A DNA stretch of 64,000 nucleotides from Actinacidiphila paucisporea (GCF_900142575.1 NZ_FRBI01000021.1:1459-65458), one strand, 5' to 3'; shown: positions 8,408-17,142, counted from the stretch's first letter. The notes: a model not told the origin generated them from the letters alone. Numbers and translations are program-made.

Positions 8408-9295
8408 ATGACCACCCGAAATGACGACACGTCGACCGGGCGGCCGCGGCTGCGAGCCGACGCGGTCACCCTCGGATACGACCGGCGGGTCATCACGGAA
8501 AAGCTGAGTGTCGACATACCGGACCACTCCTTCACCGTCGTCGTCGGACCCAACGCGTGCGGCAAGTCGACATTGCTGCGCGCGCTCGCCCGGCTGCTCA
8601 AGCCCGCGCAGGGCCGGGTGCTGCTCGACGGGCGGACGATCGGGAGCCTGCCGGCCAAGGCGGTGGCCAGGACGCTCGGGCTGCTCCCGCAGACCTCGGT
8701 GGCACCCGACGGCATCACGGTGGCCGCGTTGGTGGCCCGCGGCCGCTACCCGCACCAGGGCCTGCTGCGGCAGTGGTCGGTGGAGGACGAGCAGGTCGTC
8801 GCGGAGTCGATGGCCGCCACCGGCGTGGCCGAACTCGCCGACCGCCAGGTGGACGAACTGTCCGGCGGGCAACGGCAGCGGGTGTGGATCGCGATGGCCC
8901 TGGCCCAGCGGACACCGCTGCTGCTGCTCGACGAACCGACCACGTATCTGGACATCCAGCACCAGATCGACGTCCTCGACCTGTGCGCCGGGCTGCACGA
9001 GGAGGGCGGCCGCACGCTCGTCGCCGTCCTGCACGACCTCAACCAGGCCGCGCGTTACGCCACCCACCTGATCGCCATGCGCGACGGGCGTGTCGAGGCG
9101 GAGGGGCCGCCTGCCGAAATCATCACCGCCGAACTGGTCGAGCGGGTCTTCGGCGTGCGCTGCCGGGTCATCGAGGATCCGGAGAGCGGGACCCCGCTGG
9201 TCGTGCCCGCCGCCCGCCGGCCCCGTACGGCGGCGGCCGGCGTCACAGCAGCGAGCGCAGCCGCAACACGTCCCGCAGCGACGCGTGCACCCTGA
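8408..9295 (+). CDS. ABC transporter ATP-binding protein of the siderophore system
   Basis: The 295-residue ATPase has all ABC elements: Walker A GPNACGKST, Q loop LLPQTS, signature LSGGQRQRVWIA, Walker B LLLLDEPTTYLD and the H loop VLHDLNQAAR. It is closest in pattern to FecE/FepC-type iron ATPases and would energise the two permeases upstream. ATG 8408 was preferred over ATG 8402 because GGAGG at 8396-8400 is 7 nt from it and only 1 nt from the other. The last 17 codons overlap the 3' end of the convergent SCP2 gene, and the extra Ala/Arg-rich C-terminus lies mostly in that overlap. Confidence 0.9.
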   Translation: MTTRNDDTSTGRPRLRADAVTLGYDRRVITEKLSVDIPDHSFTVVVGPNACGKSTLLRALARLLKPAQGRVLLDGRTIGSLPAKAVARTLGLLPQTSVAPDGITVAALVARGRYPHQGLLRQWSVEDEQVVAESMAATGVAELADRQVDELSGGQRQRVWIAMALAQRTPLLLLDEPTTYLDIQHQIDVLDLCAGLHEEGGRTLVAVLHDLNQAARYATHLIAMRDGRVEAEGPPAEIITAELVERVFGVRCRVIEDPESGTPLVVPAARRPRTAAAGVTAASAAATRPAATRAP

Positions 9296-9590
9296 CACGC
9301 CCGCTGCCCCACGCCTTGGCGAAACCCAACTCGCCGCCGACCATCGCCACCAGGTCGTCTCCCGACATCGCCAGCCGGATCTGCGCCTTGTCGTCCGGGG
9401 TGCCGGGCACGGCGACCACAGCGGTGAGGGTGCCGCCGGCCAGCCGCCCCGCGAAAGTGACGTCCAGATCGGTGATACGGCAGCTCAACGAGCGGTCCAG
9501 GGCGGTGGCGGCACGCATGTCGCCCTCCGCCCCCGCCATATTCCGCGCCAGTTGGTCGAGTGCGGCGCGGCACTCCTCAAGGGTGGCCAT
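9243..9590 (-). CDS. SCP2 sterol-carrier-like domain protein
   Basis: This 115-residue protein has the SCP2 pattern: a helical N-terminus (LEECRAALDQLARNMAG), a beta-rich middle (RSLSCRITDLDVTFAGRLAGG, AQIRLAMSGDDLVAMVGGEL) and the helix GFAKAWGSGRVRVHASLRDVLRLRSLL. SCP2 folds bind lipids or other hydrophobic ligands, but the ligand here is unknown. ATG 9590 has GGGAG about 11 nt upstream; an ATG at 9701 would add 37 unconserved residues. The 3' end overlaps the convergent ATPase gene by 53 bp. Confidence 0.8.
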   Translation of the reverse strand: MATLEECRAALDQLARNMAGAEGDMRAATALDRSLSCRITDLDVTFAGRLAGGTLTAVVAVPGTPDDKAQIRLAMSGDDLVAMVGGELGFAKAWGSGRVRVHASLRDVLRLRSLL

Positions 9591-9752
9591 CGGCGAGGTG
9601 TCTCCCGGTCGGACGGTACCTCCGGACGACGGTACCGCAGCGCAGTGTCGACGGGCCGCGGCGGCGGAAGGCGGTAGCGTCATGACCACGGTGGTCCGCA
9701 CAAGGGCCGCCGGCTGAACGATGTGTCAACGGCGAGGCGAGGAGTGAGAGCG

Positions 9753-10979
9753 ATGCGGGACGCACTGCGTACCTGTCTGCAGATCGCGGGCGGCCTGACC
9801 GAGGCCACCCGCCGCCGGACGGTCGACACGGCCAAAGAGATGCTGGATCAGACCGGTATCGACGTCGAGTCCGTCCAGCGGAAGATCGGTTCTGCCATCC
9901 CGGCGGAGGTGCAGACCCTCGCCGACGAACTGATGGCCACCGGACGGGCCAACCGCGATCTGCTGCTCGGGCTGATCCGCGAGGAGGTCGACAAGGCGAT
10001 GAACCGGGTCGGCCGGCTCGCCGACGAGGTGACGAAGGTCGGCGTCGTCCTGGAGACGCTCGAACGCCGGATCCGCAACCTGGAGTCGACCGACAAGGAG
10101 CAGGACGCGGACACCCCGGCGCCCAAGCGGGCACCGTCCGAGCCGGTGCCGCCGGTGCAGCACGTGCGGGTCGATGACGAACCGGTCCCCGCACCGGGCA
10201 AGGCCGCCGCAAAGAAGGCCGCGCCCGCGAAGAAGACGGCGCCGCCGGCCGCGAAGAAGGCGGAGCCCGCTGCCCGCAAGACCGCGGCGGCGAAGAAGGC
10301 CACGACCACCAAGTCGGCCGCCGCCCACCAGACGACGGCGACGAAGAAGACCGCGGCCAAGAAGTCGGCTGTAAAGAAGACCGCGGCAAAGAAGACCCCG
10401 GCCAAGTCCACGGCGACGAAGACGGCGGCCAAGAAGGCCACCACGCCGCGGAAGTCGACCGCGAACCCCACCAGGACCACCACGGCCGGCGCGGCCGGCA
10501 CGGCGAGGAATGCCGCCGCCAAGTCGGCGCCGGCCGCGCCTACCGCCGCCAAGACGGCCCCGGCGGCCCCGAGCGCCGCCAAGTCGGCCCCGGCGGGCAC
10601 GACCGGCGCCGCCGGCGCCGCGAAGCGGGCGACCCCCGCGACCGGCACCAGTGCCGCGACCGGCGCCGCGAAGAAGTCGACCGCGGAGAAGAAGCCGGCC
10701 CCCGCCAAGAAGTCGACCGCGGCCAAGAAGGCCACCCCCGCGGAGGTGGCGGCCGTCGCGAAGAAGACCGCGCCCGCCAAGAAGTCGGCCGCGGCGAAGA
10801 AGGCCACTCCCGCCAAGGAAGCGGCTCCCGCGAAGAAGGCCACTCCCGCCAAGGAGGCGGCTCCCGCGAAGAAGGCCACTCCCGCGGAGGTGGCGGCCGT
10901 CGCGAAGAAGACCGCGCCCGCCAAAGAACCGGCCGCCGCGAAGAAGACCGCGTCCCCGGACGTGACCGGAAATGAGTGA
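9753..10979 (+). CDS. Coiled-coil protein with histone H1-like Lys/Ala repeat tail
   Basis: The 408-residue protein has two parts. Residues 1 to about 120 are helical and heptad-rich (AIPAEVQTLADELMATGRAN, VGVVLETLERRIRNLES), like phasin or coiled-coil proteins. The rest is low-complexity Lys/Ala/Pro/Thr with repeated AKK, KKTAAKK and ATPAKEAAPAKK units, as in histone H1 tails and the basic arm of mycobacterial HupB. Such tails bind DNA without sequence specificity, so a nucleoid role is inferred; no catalytic motif is present. ATG 9753 has GGAG at 9741-9744. The stop overlaps the next gene by 8 bp, so it leads the run that continues with tlyA, nadK and recN. Confidence 0.8.
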   Translation: MRDALRTCLQIAGGLTEATRRRTVDTAKEMLDQTGIDVESVQRKIGSAIPAEVQTLADELMATGRANRDLLLGLIREEVDKAMNRVGRLADEVTKVGVVLETLERRIRNLESTDKEQDADTPAPKRAPSEPVPPVQHVRVDDEPVPAPGKAAAKKAAPAKKTAPPAAKKAEPAARKTAAAKKATTTKSAAAHQTTATKKTAAKKSAVKKTAAKKTPAKSTATKTAAKKATTPRKSTANPTRTTTAGAAGTARNAAAKSAPAAPTAAKTAPAAPSAAKSAPAGTTGAAGAAKRATPATGTSAATGAAKKSTAEKKPAPAKKSTAAKKATPAEVAAVAKKTAPAKKSAAAKKATPAKEAAPAKKATPAKEAAPAKKATPAEVAAVAKKTAPAKEPAAAKKTASPDVTGNE

Positions 10980-11223
10980 GACCACCGCGGAGCCGGGCGC
11001 GTACGGTGGGGTTTCCGCGCCCGCGCAGTCCCCGGACGCGCCCGCGCGCCCGGAGCCGCTGGGGGTGACGGTCGCCCCGACGGGGAATGCTGACATCGAC
11101 GCGGCGATAGACCGCCTCGCCGACGCCGGCGACCTGCCGACGCAGTCCCATATCGAGGTGTACGAGGATGTGCACCGCGGGCTGCGCGACGCGCTCGCCG
11201 CGCTGGACGAGAACAGGAGCTGA
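10972..11223 (+). CDS. Small conserved actinobacterial protein upstream of tlyA
   Basis: This 83-residue acidic protein has a flexible N-terminal half and a helical C-terminal half (NADIDAAIDRLADAGDLP, HIEVYEDVHRGLRDALAALDE). I recall similar small proteins directly before tlyA in other actinobacteria, but no function is known to me. The ATG overlaps the previous stop, implying coupled translation, and the stop lies 7 bp before tlyA. Confidence 0.8.
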   Translation: MSETTAEPGAYGGVSAPAQSPDAPARPEPLGVTVAPTGNADIDAAIDRLADAGDLPTQSHIEVYEDVHRGLRDALAALDENRS

Positions 11224-11230
11224 ACCGTAC

Positions 11231-12046
11231 GTGGCAGTGGCACGACGCCGACTCGACGCCGAGCTGGTGCGCCGGAAACTCGCGCGCTCCCGCGAGCACG
11301 CGAGCCAGTTGATCGCCGCGGGCCGGGTCACCGTGGGGGGCGCGACCGCCACCAAGCCCGCGACGCAGGTGGAGACCTCGGCCGCCGTGGTGGTGGCCGA
11401 GGGCGGGGACACGCCCGACTACGTGTCGCGCGGCGGCCACAAACTGGCCGGCGCGCTGGCCGCGTTCCAGCCGCACGGGCTGGCCGTGGCCGGCCGCAGG
11501 GCGCTGGACGCGGGCGCGTCCACCGGCGGCTTCACCGATGTGCTGCTGCGGGCGGGCGCCGCCGAGGTGGTGGCGGTCGACGTCGGCTACGGCCAGCTCG
11601 CGTGGTCGCTGCAGAGCGACCCGCGGGTCGTGGTCAAGGACCGGACGAACGTGCGGGAGCTGACGCTCGACCACATCGACGGCGAGCCCGTCGGCCTGGT
11701 CGTCGGCGACCTGTCGTTCATCCCGCTCGGCCTGGTGCTGCCCGCCCTGGTGCGCTGCGCCGCGCCGGACGCGGACCTGGTGCTGATGGTCAAGCCGCAG
11801 TTCGAGGTGGGCAGGGAGCGGCTCGGTAGCGGAGGGGTGGTCCGCAGCGCCCAGCTGCGGGCCGAGTGCGTGACGAAAGTCGCCGGTCAGGCGGCTGAGC
11901 TCGGCCTGGGGGTGCTGGGGGTGACCGCGAGCCCGCTGCCCGGTCCTTCGGGGAACGTGGAATATTTTCTCTGGCTGCGCGCCGGTGCGCCCGCACTGGA
12001 CCCGGCCGATGTCGACCGTGCTGTGGCGGAGGGGCCGAACCGGTGA
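11231..12046 (+). CDS. tlyA: TlyA family rRNA 2'-O-methyltransferase
   Basis: The 271-residue protein has an N-terminal S4 RNA-binding domain (RRRLDAELVRRKLARSREHA, AAGRVTVGG) and a Rossmann methyltransferase domain with ALDAGASTGGFTDVLLRAGA as the SAM loop. It also has VDVGYGQLAW and the catalytic Lys/Asp pattern KDRTNVREL, GDLSFI and LMVKPQFEVG. TlyA methylates ribose in 16S and 23S rRNA; in mycobacteria its loss gives capreomycin resistance. The length matches the family. GTG 11231 has AGGAG at 11215-11219. It overlaps nadK by 4 bp. Confidence 0.93.
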   Translation: MAVARRRLDAELVRRKLARSREHASQLIAAGRVTVGGATATKPATQVETSAAVVVAEGGDTPDYVSRGGHKLAGALAAFQPHGLAVAGRRALDAGASTGGFTDVLLRAGAAEVVAVDVGYGQLAWSLQSDPRVVVKDRTNVRELTLDHIDGEPVGLVVGDLSFIPLGLVLPALVRCAAPDADLVLMVKPQFEVGRERLGSGGVVRSAQLRAECVTKVAGQAAELGLGVLGVTASPLPGPSGNVEYFLWLRAGAPALDPADVDRAVAEGPNR

Positions 12047-12957
12047 CCATCAAGAGCGACGTACTTGACCGTACCGTCTTCCTGCTGACCCACACCGGCA
12101 GGGCCGCCGCGATCCGCAGCGCGGAGCGGGTCGTCCAAGGCCTGCTGCGCTGCGGGATCGGCGTGCGGCTGCTGGCCGACGAGGCGGTCGACCTGCCGCT
12201 GCCCCCGGAGGTGGAGCAGGTCGCGGCAGCCGGCCCCGAGGCCGTCGAGGGCTGCGAGCTGATCATCGTGCTGGGCGGCGACGGGACGCTGTTGCGCGGC
12301 GCCGAATTCGCCCGCGCCTCCGGTGTCCCGCTGCTCGGCGTCAACCTCGGCCGGGTCGGCTTCCTCGCAGAAGCCGAGCGCGACGACCTCGACAAGGTCG
12401 TCGACCGGGTCGTCACCCGCGAGTACGAGGTCGAGGAGCGGATGACGCTCGACGTGCTCGTACGCAACGACGGCCGGATCGTGCACACCGACTGGGCCCT
12501 CAACGAGGCCTCCGTCGAGAAGGCGTCGCGGGAGCGGCTGCTCGAAGTCGTCACCGAGGTCGACGGCCGCCCGGTCTCCCGCTTCGGCGGCGACGGCGTG
12601 GTCTGTGCGACCCCGACCGGCTCCACCGCCTACGCCTTCTCCGCCGGCGGCCCCGTCGTCTGGCCCGAGGTCGAGGCGCTGCTGATGGTCCCGATCAGCG
12701 CGCACGCGCTGTTCGCCAAGCCGCTGGTGACCTCGCCCCGCTCGGTCCTCGCCGTCGAGGTGCAGCCCGAGACGCCCAACGGGGTGCTGTGGTGCGACGG
12801 CCGCCGCACCGTCGAACTGGCCGCCGGGGCCCGGGTCGAGGTGCGGCGCGGCGCCGTCCCCGTCCGGCTGGCCCGGCTGCACCACGCCTCCTTCACCGAC
12901 CGCCTGGTGGCGAAGTTCGCCCTCCCGGTGGCGGGCTGGCGCGGCGCCCCCGCGTGA
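12043..12957 (+). CDS. nadK: NAD kinase
   Basis: The 304-residue enzyme phosphorylates NAD to NADP. The diagnostic motifs are GGDGTLLRGAE near residue 78, LGVNLGRVGFLAE, NEASVEK with the NAD-contacting Asn-Glu, and PTGSTAYAFSAGGP followed by PISAHAL. It is cytoplasmic. GTG 12043 overlaps the tlyA stop by 4 bp (GTGA), and recN follows after 64 bp; tlyA-nadK-recN order is common in actinobacteria. Confidence 0.95.
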   Translation: MTIKSDVLDRTVFLLTHTGRAAAIRSAERVVQGLLRCGIGVRLLADEAVDLPLPPEVEQVAAAGPEAVEGCELIIVLGGDGTLLRGAEFARASGVPLLGVNLGRVGFLAEAERDDLDKVVDRVVTREYEVEERMTLDVLVRNDGRIVHTDWALNEASVEKASRERLLEVVTEVDGRPVSRFGGDGVVCATPTGSTAYAFSAGGPVVWPEVEALLMVPISAHALFAKPLVTSPRSVLAVEVQPETPNGVLWCDGRRTVELAAGARVEVRRGAVPVRLARLHHASFTDRLVAKFALPVAGWRGAPA

Positions 12958-13021
12958 CCCGCTGCTGAGGGAAAGGCCATTGCCGGGCGGCGGGCGTCGC
13001 GCGGGGGGCGGGAAACCTCGT

Positions 13022-14779
13022 ATGGTCGTATCCGTGCTGGAGGAAATGCGGATCAGGTCGCTGGGGGTCATCGAGGACGCCGTGGTGGAGCTGTCACCCG
13101 GCTTCACAGCGGTGACCGGTGAGACCGGCGCGGGCAAGACCATGGTGGTGACCAGCCTCGGCCTGCTGCTCGGCGGCCGGGCCGACCCCGCCCTGGTGCG
13201 GATCGGCGCCGGCTCCGCGGTCGTCGAGGGCCGGATAGCGATGGCCGCGGACACCCGCGCCGCGATCCGCGCCCAGGAGGCGGGCGCCGAGCTGGACGAC
13301 GGTGTGCTGCTGATCAGCCGTACGGTGTCCGCGGAGGGCCGCTCCCGGGCGCACCTGGGCGGGCGTACGGTCCCGGTCGGGCTGCTCGGCGAGCTCGCCG
13401 ACGACCTGGTCGCCGTGCACGGCCAGACCGACCAGCAGGGTCTGCTGCGGCCCGCCAGGCAGCGCGAGGCCCTGGACCGCTACGCCGGCCACAGCGTCGT
13501 CGCCGCACTGGAGAAATACGGCGCCGCCTACCGCAGGCTGCGCGACATCGCCACGGAGCTGACCGAACTGACCACCCGGGCCAGGGAACGCGCCCAGGAG
13601 GCCGACCTGCTGCGCTTCGGCGTGGAGGAGGTCTCCGCGGCCGAGCCGCAGCCCGGGGAGGACGCCGAACTGGCCGCCGAGGCCGAGCGGCTCGGGCACG
13701 CCGAGGCACTCGCCTCGGCCGCGACACTCGCGCACGCCGCGCTGGCCGGGAATCCCGAGGACCCCGAGGGCGTCGAGGCCGGCACCCTGGTCGCCGGCGC
13801 CCAGCGCGCCCTCGACTCGGTCGCCGCACACGACCCCGACCTGGCCGCGCTCGCCGCCCGGCTCGGCGAGATCGGCATCCTGCTCGGCGACGTGGCCGGC
13901 GAGCTGGCCGGCTACGCCGACAACCTGGACGCCGACCCGCTGCGGCTCGCCGCGGTCGAGGAGCGCCGGGCCGTACTCGCCCATCTCGTACGCAAGTACG
14001 GCACCGACATCGACGCGGTCCTCGCCTGGGCCGGGCAGAGCTCCGCCCGGCTCGCCGAGCTGGAGGGCGACGACGACCGCATCGCCGAACTCACCGCGGA
14101 GCGGGACGCGCTGCGGGCCGAGCTGAGCGCCCTGGGCCAGCACCTCACCGACCTGCGCACCGAGGCCGCCGAGCGCTTCGCCACCGCCGTCACCGCGGAG
14201 CTGGCCGAACTGGCCATGCCGCACGCCCGGGTCACCGTGGCCATCCGGCAGACCGAGGTCCCCGAGGCGGACGCCGAGACCGGCATCGAGATCAACGGCC
14301 GGCCCGTCACCTACGGCCCGGCCGGCGCGGACGAGGTGGAGCTGCTGCTCGCCCCGCACCCCGGCAGTCCCGCCCGGCCCATCGCCAAGGGTGCCTCCGG
14401 CGGTGAGCTGTCCCGGGTGATGCTCGCCGTCGAGGTCGTCTTCGCCGGGTCCGACCCCGTGCCCACGTATCTCTTCGACGAGGTCGACGCCGGGGTCGGC
14501 GGCAAGGCCGCGGTCGAGGTCGGCCGCCGTCTCGCGCGCCTCGCGCGCACCGCCCAGGTCGTGGTCGTCACCCACCTCCCCCAGGTGGCCGCCTTCGCCG
14601 ACCGCCAACTCCTGGTCGAGAAGACGAGCGACGGCTCCGTCACCCGCAGCGGCGTCACCGTCCTGGAGGGCGAGGCCCGCATCCGCGAGCTGTCCCGCAT
14701 GCTCGCGGGCCAGGAAGACTCCGAACTGGCCCGCGCCCACGCGGAAGAACTCCTGGCCACGGCCCGCGGCGCCCGCTAG
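13022..14779 (+). CDS. recN: DNA repair protein RecN
   Basis: The SMC-like ATPase has the N-terminal Walker A GETGAGKT in VTGETGAGKTMVVTSLGLLL, a long central coiled coil (about residues 150-370), and the C-terminal half-site with KGASGGELSRVMLAVEVVF (signature) and YLFDEVDAGVGGKAA (Walker B). The end carries VVTHLPQVAAFAD. RecN acts at double-strand breaks with RecA. Length is 585 residues from ATG 13022; GTG 13034 and ATG 13046 are in-frame alternatives that would trim four or eight residues, and no ribosome binding site decides between them. No LexA site was recognised immediately upstream. Confidence 0.93.
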   Translation: MVVSVLEEMRIRSLGVIEDAVVELSPGFTAVTGETGAGKTMVVTSLGLLLGGRADPALVRIGAGSAVVEGRIAMAADTRAAIRAQEAGAELDDGVLLISRTVSAEGRSRAHLGGRTVPVGLLGELADDLVAVHGQTDQQGLLRPARQREALDRYAGHSVVAALEKYGAAYRRLRDIATELTELTTRARERAQEADLLRFGVEEVSAAEPQPGEDAELAAEAERLGHAEALASAATLAHAALAGNPEDPEGVEAGTLVAGAQRALDSVAAHDPDLAALAARLGEIGILLGDVAGELAGYADNLDADPLRLAAVEERRAVLAHLVRKYGTDIDAVLAWAGQSSARLAELEGDDDRIAELTAERDALRAELSALGQHLTDLRTEAAERFATAVTAELAELAMPHARVTVAIRQTEVPEADAETGIEINGRPVTYGPAGADEVELLLAPHPGSPARPIAKGASGGELSRVMLAVEVVFAGSDPVPTYLFDEVDAGVGGKAAVEVGRRLARLARTAQVVVVTHLPQVAAFADRQLLVEKTSDGSVTRSGVTVLEGEARIRELSRMLAGQEDSELARAHAEELLATARGAR

Positions 14780-14820
14780 CCCCCGCACCCCTGGCGGTTG
14801 CCCTCTGTGCAAGGCGGCAC

Positions 14821-14940
14821 CCCCGAAGGGGCGCGTGGGGGCACCCCCAGGCGAAGCTCTGGGGGAGAACTGCGCGGCCAGCCGTGGACCGGCTGCGCGT
14901 CGTCGCCGTCCCCAGGGGGCTGTTGGTGCCGTGTCCGGGC
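14821..14940 (+). repeat. Dispersed intergenic hairpin repeat, copy 1
   Basis: This recN-downstream spacer holds one copy of a repeat seen four times in the window. The core GGGGGCACCCCCAG then GCGAAGCT then CTGGGGG can fold as GGGGG/CCCCC (14837-14848) or as CCCCCAG/CTGGGGG (14844-14865), but not both. About 75 bp further downstream also resembles 36416-36480. Frames open across it are therefore repeat sequence, not gene. Confidence 0.8.
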
Positions 14941-15057
14941 TACCGGCCGTCGCACGTCGTCGCCCCGCTAGGGGCTGTTGCTGTCGTTCCCGGGCCGGCG
15001 GCCGGTGGGTGGGTGGCTGGGCGGTTGGGGGTGGTGAGGGGTGGGCAGGGGGAACTG

Positions 15058-15882
15058 GTGGAGAGTGGGCGGGTGTCGGTGGGGTTGGCCGCGGCTGGGG
15101 CGACCCGCGTCGCGTACGGGCTGCTGCGGCGGCGGCCGCCGGTCGAGGCGCGGTTGTGGCGGCGGACGAACTACGCCGGGCGCGGGGTCGAGCTGTACGG
15201 CGGGCTCGCCGCGGCGGCGGGAGCGGCGACCGCGGTGGCCGCGGCCAAGGGCGTGGCGGTGCGTACGCGCGTCGCCGCGGTCGGCGCCGCACTGGTGGCC
15301 GGCGCCTGCGGGGCGTACGACGACCAGCACGGCTCCGCCACGGAACGCGGCTTCGGGGCGCACCTCACGGCGCTGCGCGAGCACCGTCTCACCTCCGGCG
15401 CGGTGAAACTGCTGGGCATCGGCGCCGCCGGGCTGACCGCGGGCATCCTGCTCAAGGCCCACCCGGCCGACCAGGTGCTGACCGGCGTGGTCATCGCCGG
15501 CACCGCCCACGCGGTGAACCTCCTGGACGTGCGGCCCGGCCGCGCGGCCAAGGCGGTGATCGCGGTCGGCGCCCCCGGCCTGCTGCGCCGCGGCCCGGCC
15601 GCCCTGCTGGCCGCCGCGCCGGTGGGCGCCGCGGCCGCGGTGCTGCGCGACGACGTGACCGAGCGCACGATGCTCGGCGACGCGGGCGCCCACGCGCTGG
15701 GCGCCGCGCTGGGTGCCGCCCTCGCCGTGGCCAGCGGCAGGACCGGGCTGTTCCTGCACGCCGCGGTGCTGGTCGCCATGACGGCGGCGGGCGACCGTAT
15801 CTCCACCGAGGAGCGGTTGTGGACGGCCCCCGGAGTACGGCACGTTGACTCCTGGGGCCGGGTGGCACACCCGTATGGGTGA
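15058..15882 (+). CDS. Diverged MraY/WecA-type (PNPT family) polytopic membrane transferase
   Basis: The 274-residue protein is strongly hydrophobic with about eight predicted helices. Three segments align by eye with the phospho-sugar-transferase family: GACGAYDDQHG (the DD motif), HAVNLLDVRPGRAAK (the NxxNxxDG region) and MLGDAGAHALGAALG (the MGDxGS region). Known members move a sugar phosphate from a UDP-sugar to polyprenyl phosphate. Here the second motif lacks the usual DG, so activity is uncertain. The start is unclear: GTG 15058 follows AGGGGGA at 15047-15053, while GTG 15031, 15034 and 15073 are alternatives and anything before about 14940 lies in a repeat. A GT4 gene follows. Confidence 0.65.
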   Translation: MESGRVSVGLAAAGATRVAYGLLRRRPPVEARLWRRTNYAGRGVELYGGLAAAAGAATAVAAAKGVAVRTRVAAVGAALVAGACGAYDDQHGSATERGFGAHLTALREHRLTSGAVKLLGIGAAGLTAGILLKAHPADQVLTGVVIAGTAHAVNLLDVRPGRAAKAVIAVGAPGLLRRGPAALLAAAPVGAAAAVLRDDVTERTMLGDAGAHALGAALGAALAVASGRTGLFLHAAVLVAMTAAGDRISTEERLWTAPGVRHVDSWGRVAHPYG

Positions 15883-16002
15883 TCCGGGACGCGGGTGAGC
15901 CGGTCGGACCGCGCCCGCGGCGGCCCCACCCCTTGCGCGGCCTGGCATCCTGGACAGGCGCACCCGACGCAGAACAGGCCCGAGTCAGGAGCAGTACCCC
16001 GC

Positions 16003-17133
16003 GTGAGCAGCACCTCCGACCCCTTCGCAGGGCAGCTGCACGCCGTGCACGTGCTGGGCACGACGGCGGGAGCGCATGTCAGCTCACTGGTCGGCGGGCT
16101 GGTGGCGCGGGGCGTCGAGGTGACCGTCTGCGGCCCGGTCGCCGCCGAGGCGGACTACGCCTTCGGTACGACCGGCGCCCGCTACGTCCCCGTCGAGCTG
16201 GGCCGCCGCCGCGCCACCGCGGCCGACGCCCCGGTGGTCGGCGCGCTGCGCGCCGCCTTCACCGGCGCGGGCGTGGTGCACGCGCACGGCCTGTGGGCGG
16301 GCTTCCTCGCCGCCGTCGCGCTCGGCGGCCGCCACGTCCCGCTGGTCGTCACCTGGCACGGCGGCGCCCCCGTGGCGGGCGGCCGCGGCCTGGTGCTGCG
16401 CTGGTTCGAACGGCGGGCGGTACGCGCCGCCACCATCGTGCTCGGGGTGTCGTCCGAGCTGGTCGACCGGGCGAGGAGCCTGGGCGGCAAGGACGTACGC
16501 CTCGCGCCGGCCGCCGTACCGCGCCCGCCGGGCCGGCCGCCGCGGCCGCCCGAGGAGGGCGAGCGCTACCGGCAGAAGACCAGGGCCGACCACGGCGCCG
16601 TCGACCGCCCGCTGCTGCTCGCCGTCGGCAGGCTGGAACCGCGGCAGGGCTACGACCTGCTGCTCGACGCCGTCGAGCTGTGGTCGACCCTGGACCCCGC
16701 ACCGCTGGTGGCCGTCGCGGGCGAGGGCGGCAGGCGGGCCGTGCTGGAACGCCGTATCGAGGCGGGCCGGCTCCCCGTCCTGCTGCTCGGCAGCCGCGAC
16801 GACGTCCCCGAACTGCTTGCCGCGGCCGACCTCGTGCTGTTGCCCAGCCGCTGGGAGGCCCGCGCACTGATCGCCCAGGAGGCGCTGCACGCCGGCGTCC
16901 CGCTCGTGGCCACCGACGTCGGCGGCATGCGCGAACTCGTCGGCGACGCCGCCGTCCTGGTCCCGTACGGTGACCCCGCCGCCCTGGCCACCGCGGTCAC
17001 CACGCTCCTCGCCGACCCCGACCGCCGCGCCGCCCTCTCCATCGCCGGCCGCGCCCAGGCCGCCACCTGGCCCACCGAGGACGACACGGTGGCCCAGGTC
17101 CTGAGCGTCTACGACGAGCTCACCCAGCGCTGA
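16003..17133 (+). CDS. GT4-family glycosyltransferase
   Basis: The 376-residue GT-B fold enzyme has an N-terminal acceptor half (HAVHVLGTTAGAHVSSLVGG, VVHAHGLWAGF, VVTWHGG) and a donor half. The donor half carries LLAVGRLEPRQGYDLLLDA, LLGSRDDVPELLAAADL and SRWEARALIAQEALHAGVP, the E-x7-E-like donor motif region. Acceptor and sugar donor are unknown. GTG 16003 is preceded by AGGAG at 15987-15991; upstream in-frame codons are unconserved. It is 120 bp after the PNPT-like gene, so a joint role in making a lipid-linked glycan is possible but only inferred. Confidence 0.85.
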   Translation: MSSTSDPFAGQLHAVHVLGTTAGAHVSSLVGGLVARGVEVTVCGPVAAEADYAFGTTGARYVPVELGRRRATAADAPVVGALRAAFTGAGVVHAHGLWAGFLAAVALGGRHVPLVVTWHGGAPVAGGRGLVLRWFERRAVRAATIVLGVSSELVDRARSLGGKDVRLAPAAVPRPPGRPPRPPEEGERYRQKTRADHGAVDRPLLLAVGRLEPRQGYDLLLDAVELWSTLDPAPLVAVAGEGGRRAVLERRIEAGRLPVLLLGSRDDVPELLAAADLVLLPSRWEARALIAQEALHAGVPLVATDVGGMRELVGDAAVLVPYGDPAALATAVTTLLADPDRRAALSIAGRAQAATWPTEDDTVAQVLSVYDELTQR

Positions 17134-17142
17134 GCCCCAGGC

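Noticed and set aside
10174-10374. Arg/Pro-rich frame inside the H1-like tail
   Set aside because: Produced by shifting the AAG-rich repeat; no independent start.
13094-15292. 732-codon minus-strand frame across recN
   Set aside because: Antisense shadow of recN running into intergenic repeat; Gly/Asp/Leu-biased composition without domain.
14835-15848. Plus-strand frame beginning MGAPPGEALGEN
   Set aside because: That peptide is the translation of the dispersed hairpin repeat and recurs at other copies, so it is not a gene.
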